In this document: positions 59,444 through 64,000 of the stretch, in pieces
How positions within the stretch are numbered: position 1 is the stretch's first letter
Layout: the number at the start of each line of letters is the position of its first letter
Source of the DNA: Halolamina litorea
GTDB taxonomy: Archaea; Halobacteriota; Halobacteria; Halobacteriales; Haloferacaceae
Direction: 5' to 3'
DNA length: 64,000 nt
NCBI RefSeq assembly: GCF_026616205.1
Contig: NZ_JANHGR010000002.1
Span: 496,001-560,000 of the forward strand
Notes under the pieces: generated by a model
Database searches by the model: none
What the model was told of the DNA's origin: nothing
The model's input: the letters and a program-made list of their open reading frames with translations, nothing else
Made by a program: the position numbers and the translations under genes

Positions 59444-59476
59444 ATCAGGGAGTGGCGCAACGCAGAACGACCGTAG

Positions 59477-59522
59477 TCAAACCCCCCGAATGAGCGTTCT
59501 TGCGGCGAGCAAGGGTCGCGAG
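59477..59522 (+). repeat. Repeat at the tRNA-Glu 3' end, copy 2 (att-like)
   Basis: TCAAACCCCCCGAATGAGC corresponds to the tRNA 3' end, and tgcggcgagcaagggtc corresponds to the flank. The match extends beyond the tRNA, so it is not a simple T-arm coincidence. Confidence 0.65.
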
Positions 59523-60324
59523 CCGTTGCCTCGTGTCACGCCCGTCTTCGAGACGCAGCGCTCACGAGTGTTCTCCCGGTAGAACCGTGCCGTATCGAGG
59601 GCTGTACGTTCCGGACCGGTCGTCACCCACGGGACCGTCTCGAGCGGCCGCCTCTGACAGTCTCGAGCGGCCCGGAACGCGCGTCGCGGGGACCGTCCCG
59701 CCGACGAGCGTGTCGACGCCGGCGACCGTCGGTATCGGCACTCGGACCCACATCCGTCCCCGAACGGACGGAACCGAGACCTTCCGCTGGCTGACGATCG
59801 CCACCGTCGACGTCCCTTCCCGCGTGCTCGTCTCGACGCCGTCGCATCGCTCTCAGCATCGCCGGATCGAAGTCGTGACGGTCGTCAGCTTCCGGCTGGC
59901 GCCGTCTGACGGGCCATCCCTGTCCCGTCCGGTAGGGAGAATCGGCGTTCCCCCCCCACCCCGAACATCGCTCCCGTGTACCCGTGGTCCTCCGGAACGT
60001 CTCACCGTCCCACCGCAGCGGTCGCTCATCCTTCGACCACCATCGGCCGGTGCCCACGAACGCTCCATCGACCGTCGAGTCCACTCACACCCCGGCGCAT
60101 TACGTCCCAATCCGGGGTGATCGGGAGTCGGTCGTCGCGGATCTCCTTCCGCACCCAGACGGACACGAGCGATCCCCTTTACATCGACTATCGCCCGTCT
60201 GTGGGGCTCCTGACGACGGTCTCACGACCTGACGAGCGCTTCAGGTACTGACGATCTCTGCAGGGGTTGCGTCGCACGGCCGAACGGACAAGGATTAACG
60301 GCCGAAACGTGGACGTTGCATCGA

Positions 60325-61263
60325 ATGCGCCGATCGGGTACGGGCGGGCACGGGGAGCGACTCCGGGCAGTCGCGGTCGTGAGCCGCCTGTCCGCCACCG
60401 TCGGCTACAACGCTGCGTCGGTACTGCTCGCGGTCGGCCTCGGCGTCCACACCGGCGGCCCCCCGGGAACGGCGGCGCTCCTGGCCGCCGGCGGCTACGC
60501 GCTCGCGACCATGTTCGGGAAGCTCCAAGCGTCGGTCGCCGACGCCATCCACGACCGCGCCGCCGACGCCGCCAATCCCGAGAAGAGCACCATCGCTGCC
60601 GCGGTGGAGACGCTCGGCCTCCGCGGTGCGTGGGCCCTCCTCGTCGCTTACCTCCTCGCGGCGGTCGCGTTCTACGGCGTCGTCGCCGCACGCACCGGCG
60701 GCTGGGTGCTGGCCGCGGGGGCCGCCGTCATCGCGTTCGGCTTCACCTACTCCTACCCGCCGCGGTTCAAGGAGTGGGGCATCTGGAACCACGTCGTCAC
60801 CACCGGCGTCGACGCCGGCCTGCTCGTCCTCCCGGTCGCCGTGTTGGTCGCGGGGGTGGTCGCGCCGGCCACCCTCGTCGCCGTCGGCGTCGTCGCCTGC
60901 TACAGCTTCGGCTACCACGTGCTCCACCAGGCGGCCGACGTGCACTTCGACCGGCAGGCCGGGATCGAGACGTTCGCGACGGCGCTGGGCGTCGCTGACT
61001 CGGTCAAGGTGGGCGCGCTCGCCACCGGCGCGGCTACCGGCTTCTCGCTCGCACTCGGCTACCCCATCGCCGCGGTCGTGCTCGGCGCCATCACGGCGTT
61101 CTACGTCGACACCTACTACGCGGTGCAGGGGACCGACCCGGAATCGGCGTCACGGGTGCTCTCCTCACGGTTCAACATCGCGTGGGTCGCGACGGTCGCC
61201 AACGGCGCACTCGCGGCAGCGGTCTGGCGACGTGCCCTCGGTGTCGGATTCGTGACGTTCTGA
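60325..61263 (+). CDS. UbiA-family prenyltransferase
   Basis: This is a 312-residue membrane enzyme with about nine hydrophobic segments. The two Asp-rich prenyl-diphosphate motifs are visible: LQASVADAIHDRAADAANPE and HQAADVHFDRQAGIET. Between them FGFTYSYPPRFKEWGIWNH resembles the family's conserved loop. It transfers an isoprenoid to an acceptor; archaeal homologs serve menaquinone, heme or ether-lipid synthesis, and this copy is not assigned. The ATG at 60325 was chosen over a TTG at 60316. Confidence 0.85.
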   Translation: MRRSGTGGHGERLRAVAVVSRLSATVGYNAASVLLAVGLGVHTGGPPGTAALLAAGGYALATMFGKLQASVADAIHDRAADAANPEKSTIAAAVETLGLRGAWALLVAYLLAAVAFYGVVAARTGGWVLAAGAAVIAFGFTYSYPPRFKEWGIWNHVVTTGVDAGLLVLPVAVLVAGVVAPATLVAVGVVACYSFGYHVLHQAADVHFDRQAGIETFATALGVADSVKVGALATGAATGFSLALGYPIAAVVLGAITAFYVDTYYAVQGTDPESASRVLSSRFNIAWVATVANGALAAAVWRRALGVGFVTF

Positions 61264-61313
61264 GGCTCCCGCGGCGGGAAACCGATTTACCACCGCGTTC
61301 CCGACTACCGGGT

Positions 61314-62117
61314 ATGAACTCCGACGGCGTCGACGGAAAGCGCGTCCGAGACGTCCTCCGTAAGCGTGGTGACGTGCTCGCTGCACTCTCGGCCGGGCGA
61401 CTCGACAAACGCGGGCTGGTCGACACGGTCGGGGTCTCCCGCTCGACGGTGGACCGCGCCATCGCCGACCTGACCGAGGCGGGGCTCGTCCGACAGGTCG
61501 GCGGCCGGTTCGAGCCGACACACGCCGGCCAGTTGGCACTCGAAACCCACAACGGCTACCGGGAGGTGACCGACACGCTCGGGGCCGCCGAGCCGTTGCT
61601 CGCCTCCATCCCGGACGACGCACCGATCAGCACCGAGATCCTCGACGGCGGCACGGTGACCTACGCCGACCCGTCGCTCCCCGAGGCCGCGCTCACGGAG
61701 GTGCTCTCCCGGCTACCCGAGGCCGAGACGCTCCGCGGGTTCGCGCCGGTCGTGAAGACAAACTACGCCTCGATGCTGGAGGACGCCGTCTTCGACGAGG
61801 GGCTGTCGGTCGAAATCATCGTGACGGCGGCCACACTCGACTCCCTCAAGCGGAGTACGGCCGCCCGCGCGGGCGTCGCCGATTTCTTCGCCGCCGACAA
61901 CGTCGAGGTGTTCGTGACCGACGAGGAACTGCCCTACGCGCTCTGGCTGCTGAACGGGCCGTCGATGGAACACGCCGGCATCACCGTCCACGAGGGCGGC
62001 GCCGTGGTCGGCGTCCTGAGCAACGACCGCCCCGAGGCCGTCGCCAACTACCACGAGCAGTACGAGTCGATCCGCGAACGGGCGACCACCCTCGATACCG
62101 ACGCGCTCACCGGGTAA
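61314..62117 (+). CDS. Winged-helix regulator with FilR1-type domain
   Basis: This is a 267-residue protein. DVLAALSAGRLDKRGLVDTV and GVSRSTVDRAIADLTEAGLV form the winged helix; the remainder (about 105-260), with LRGFAPVVKTNYASMLEDAV and YALWLLNGPSMEHAGITVHE, resembles the FilR1 middle domain of archaeal regulators. It probably binds a ligand and controls nearby or distant genes. It starts 50 bases after the UbiA stop and may be in its transcript. Confidence 0.86.
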   Translation: MNSDGVDGKRVRDVLRKRGDVLAALSAGRLDKRGLVDTVGVSRSTVDRAIADLTEAGLVRQVGGRFEPTHAGQLALETHNGYREVTDTLGAAEPLLASIPDDAPISTEILDGGTVTYADPSLPEAALTEVLSRLPEAETLRGFAPVVKTNYASMLEDAVFDEGLSVEIIVTAATLDSLKRSTAARAGVADFFAADNVEVFVTDEELPYALWLLNGPSMEHAGITVHEGGAVVGVLSNDRPEAVANYHEQYESIRERATTLDTDALTG

Positions 62118-62176
62118 CCGACCCTCGCTTCCGCGGCCGTCGGCGTCTCCTCTTCCGACGCGTCGGATGCTCTCAC

Positions 62177-62890
62177 CTACCGGCAGTTCTCTCCCGATCC
62201 GTGGTGCGTGTCGGTGCCGCTGTGGTCGCCGTGGTGCGACCAGCCCCCGCCGTGGTGCGTTTCGTTCCCACCGCTCCCGTGGCCGTGACAGCAGTCACAG
62301 TCCCCGCGCGGGCGCAGTTCCACGTCCGTGCCGGAACGCTCGACGTTGGGGACGAGCACGTAGCCGCCGTCGCGCTCTCGGACGACGGCGTCGACGACGA
62401 ACGCGGTCGACTCGTCCCCGCCGACGGTGAACGGCTTCCGGACGGTCAGTCGCTCGTCCGGGAGCACCACGTCCGCGGACTCGCCCCCTTCCAGCGTGGC
62501 GTTCACGTCCGCGACGGTCACCGAGACGGCGTCGTACTCGCCGGCCGGGACGCCAACCGCGTGCAACAGCGACGCGTTCGCCCCGCGGAGTTCGGTCAGA
62601 TCGACCGTCGTCGCGTTCAGGTCGTAGCTGGTCCAGTTCCCCCGGTGGCGGTGTCGATGGCGTCCGTCGTCGTCGTGTTCGTCGGGTGCCGTCGCCGACC
62701 GAACCGACAGTTGGGTGATCGTCACGTTCACGTGTTCGAACCGGTCGATCGCGCCCGGATCGTCGCTCACGTAGACGTGGAGGCTCGATCCGTCGGCCTC
62801 GGTCGTGTCCGCCACGCCGCCGGGCACCGATCCGGTACAGCCCGCGAGGACGATCAGCGTCGCGACCGCAAGCAGGCTCGTCGTTCGCAT
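62177..62890 (-). CDS. DUF4382 lipoprotein with His-rich segments
   Basis: This 237-residue protein has a signal ending LIVLAGC (lipobox Cys18). The body reads SSLHVYVSDDPGAIDRFEHV then LSVRSATAPDEHDDDGRHRH and WTSYDLNATTVDLTELRGAN, the pattern of DUF4382 beta-domains. The C-terminus is a metal-binding type tail, CDCCHGHGSGGNETHHGGG, with further His pairs. It is likely an extracellular, lipid-anchored protein that may bind Zn, Ni or Cu. It is convergent with the FilR1-type regulator. Confidence 0.82.
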   Translation of the reverse strand: MRTTSLLAVATLIVLAGCTGSVPGGVADTTEADGSSLHVYVSDDPGAIDRFEHVNVTITQLSVRSATAPDEHDDDGRHRHRHRGNWTSYDLNATTVDLTELRGANASLLHAVGVPAGEYDAVSVTVADVNATLEGGESADVVLPDERLTVRKPFTVGGDESTAFVVDAVVRERDGGYVLVPNVERSGTDVELRPRGDCDCCHGHGSGGNETHHGGGWSHHGDHSGTDTHHGSGENCR

Positions 62891-62965
62891 ACCGACCCGA
62901 CACACCCCATCGGTTTGGAACTGTGGGCCGGGCACTTTTCGCGGCGGCGGCCATCGGCGCCGACG

Positions 62966-63214
62966 ATGGACCACCGGTCGTTCCAGTGGGACCGCATCGG
63001 CGCGTTCCTCCTCGGCGCGGTGACCCTCACCGGCCTGTTGTGGGCCACCCCCGACCTCCCGGATCCGATCGCCTACGGCGTCGTGGCGGTGCCGCTCGGG
63101 CTCTGTTACCACGGGTTCACGAGCAAGTCGGCGCGGTCGGTCGCTCGCTTGGCCGCGCTCGTCGCCGTCGGCCTCACGCTCGGGTCGTGGCTGGCCGACG
63201 CCGGCGTCCTCTAG
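62966..63214 (+). CDS. Small membrane protein
   Basis: This 82-residue protein has three hydrophobic segments (about 11-25, 34-48 and 60-76) and the loop YHGFTSKSARSVARL. No family recognised. Its stop shares the tetramer CTAG with the convergent photolyase-family gene. Confidence 0.6.
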   Translation: MDHRSFQWDRIGAFLLGAVTLTGLLWATPDLPDPIAYGVVAVPLGLCYHGFTSKSARSVARLAALVAVGLTLGSWLADAGVL

Positions 63215-64000
63215 TGGAACTTCTCGTAGGTCGCGTCGAGGTCGACCATCGGCTCGGGGTAGTCCTCGCCCAGCACGACGCCGTACTCCGCCTGTGTCGC
63301 CCGGTTCAGCTCCCACGGCTCGTGGACCTGTGCGGCCGGTAGCGGCTCCAGTTCCGGCAGCCAGTGGGTAACGTACTCGCCGTCGCTGTCGTACTTCTTC
63401 GCTTGCCCGACGACGTCGAAGTAGCTGTTCCGGCTGTCGTTGCCGACGCCGGCGATGTAGGCCCAGTTGCCGTAGTTCGACCCCGGGGCGTAGTCGATGA
63501 GCCGCGTCTCGAAGTAGGCGGCGCCGCGGCGCCAGTCGACCCGCAGGCTGTTGGCGAGGAAGGAGGCGGCGTTCTGTCGGCCGCGGTTGCTCATGTAGCC
63601 CGTCGCGTTGAGTTCGCGCATGGTGGCGTCGACAAAGGGGATGCCCGTCTCGCCGCGCGCCCAGCGTTCGAACTGTTCGCGGGCGGCCGGGTCGTGGTCG
63701 GGGCGCTGCCAGTCGATGTCGTCGCGCTCGCGGATGCCGCCGAGGCTGAAGAACTGCCCGCCGTGTTTGGCCGTCTGGAACGCCATGAAGTCCCGCCAGC
63801 GCAGTTCGAACAGCAGCCAGTAGGTGGAGTCGTTCGAGACCCGCTCGGCCTCGTACTCCTCGACCTCGGCGGCGACCCGCCGCGGCGAGAGACAGCCGGC
63901 GTTGAGCCACGGCGAGAGCTTCGAGGAGTAGTCCGGGCCGAGCATCCCGTTCCGGGTCTGTTTGTACTCCCGGAGGTGGTCGCCCTCCCAGAGGTAGTGA
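63211..64000 (-). CDS. DASH-type cryptochrome/photolyase (5' part beyond window)
   Basis: The visible 263 C-terminal codons belong to a cryptochrome/photolyase FAD domain; the N-terminal antenna domain lies outside. SSKLSPWLNAGCLSPRRVAA, WLLFELRWRDFMAF, GIPFVDATMRELNATGYMSN and NRGRQNAASFLANSLRVDWR are FAD- and DNA-contacting motifs in the form seen in DASH proteins, and YAPGSNYGNWAYIAGVGNDS contains the conserved Trp. These proteins repair UV-made pyrimidine dimers, usually in single-stranded DNA, or sense blue light. It ends in a 4-base convergent overlap. Confidence 0.9.
   Translation of the reverse strand, partial: HYLWEGDHLREYKQTRNGMLGPDYSSKLSPWLNAGCLSPRRVAAEVEEYEAERVSNDSTYWLLFELRWRDFMAFQTAKHGGQFFSLGGIRERDDIDWQRPDHDPAAREQFERWARGETGIPFVDATMRELNATGYMSNRGRQNAASFLANSLRVDWRRGAAYFETRLIDYAPGSNYGNWAYIAGVGNDSRNSYFDVVGQAKKYDSDGEYVTHWLPELEPLPAAQVHEPWELNRATQAEYGVVLGEDYPEPMVDLDATYEKFH

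Larger units (their letters stand above)
59389..60324. other. Gene-poor stretch
   Basis: About 940 bases between tRNA-Glu and the UbiA gene hold no convincing gene. The left 130 bases carry the tRNA-derived repeats. Several overlapping frames in 59560-60120 are Arg/Pro/Ser-rich, as expected for non-coding high-GC DNA; one minus-strand stretch (59562-59850) has a more protein-like frame, interrupted by a frame change. It may be a decayed gene. A TATA-like ggattaac at 60290-60297 serves the next gene. Confidence 0.45.

Noticed and set aside
59500-60120. A 206-codon plus-strand frame and a 153-codon minus-strand frame in the gene-poor stretch
   Set aside because: Both are Arg/Ser/Pro-rich, lack a plausible promoter and match no protein pattern I know. 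At best they cover a decayed gene.

Overview
This window is a gene-dense chromosomal segment from a haloarchaeon (class Halobacteria). The evidence is consistent: very high GC, acidic proteins rich in Asp and Glu, mostly leaderless genes with a TATA-like element about 25-32 bases before the start codon, Tat-dependent lipoproteins, two proteins with PGF-CTERM surface-anchoring tails, archaeal aIF1 and RNase P RNA, a fused 3-hydroxyacyl-CoA dehydrogenase/enoyl-CoA hydratase, and several small families known only from haloarchaea. The genus cannot be fixed from the sequence alone.

Layout. 1-10 kb: an ATP-grasp gene cut by the window edge, membrane and DUF proteins, thymidylate kinase, an NDUFA9-like reductase, a 7TM sensor histidine kinase, an RNase Z-like hydrolase overlapping an AlkA-type glycosylase, a DUF4396 protein and an SDR. 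10.4-14 kb: the complete succinate dehydrogenase operon sdhCDBA, a tiny zinc-ribbon gene and a structured intergenic region. 14-24 kb: dihydroorotase, a lipoate ligase-like protein, an M23-like protein, a thioesterase, a Tat-exported protein with two HU DNA-binding domains, a nicotinamidase-like hydrolase, and two adjacent Hvo_1808-family surface proteins with HExxH motifs. 24-34 kb: a GntA-like protein, Fe-alcohol dehydrogenase, nicotinate phosphoribosyltransferase, an envelope-sensing cluster (two Sensor-domain proteins, winged helix, two small membrane proteins, DUF4097 lipoprotein), RNase P RNA and a metzincin-like lipoprotein. 34-44 kb: an SLC13 transporter, a beta-CASP nuclease, and a probable thiol-redox module (HxlR regulator, CoA-disulfide-reductase-like enzyme, and a dihydrolipoyl dehydrogenase or bis-gamma-glutamylcystine reductase). 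44-56.5 kb: tRNA-Lys, dUTPase/dCTP deaminase-like gene, aconitase, rimI, SCO with a possible CcdA fragment, DUF5810/DUF5809, Nudix, a rhodanese between two related beta-propeller genes, a large surface peptidase-like protein, and aIF1. 56.5-64 kb: tRNA-Thr, GNAT, the HAD-ECH fusion, tRNA-Glu, a gene-poor stretch, UbiA, a FilR1-type regulator, a His-rich DUF4382 lipoprotein, and a DASH-type cryptochrome cut by the window end.

Most of the content is core metabolism: TCA cycle (SDH, aconitase), pyrimidines (tmk, pyrC, dUTPase-like), NAD salvage and thiol redox. Four features stand out. The first is the exported tandem-HU protein. The second is a shared pattern after tRNA-Lys and tRNA-Glu, in which an inverted T-arm copy is followed by a direct copy of the tRNA 3' end. 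The third is a GTAAC motif shared by the HxlR promoter and the divergent promoters of two flavin reductases. The fourth is a palindrome lying over the TATA box in the envelope-sensing cluster. No complete insertion sequence, integrase, CRISPR array or replication origin was seen.
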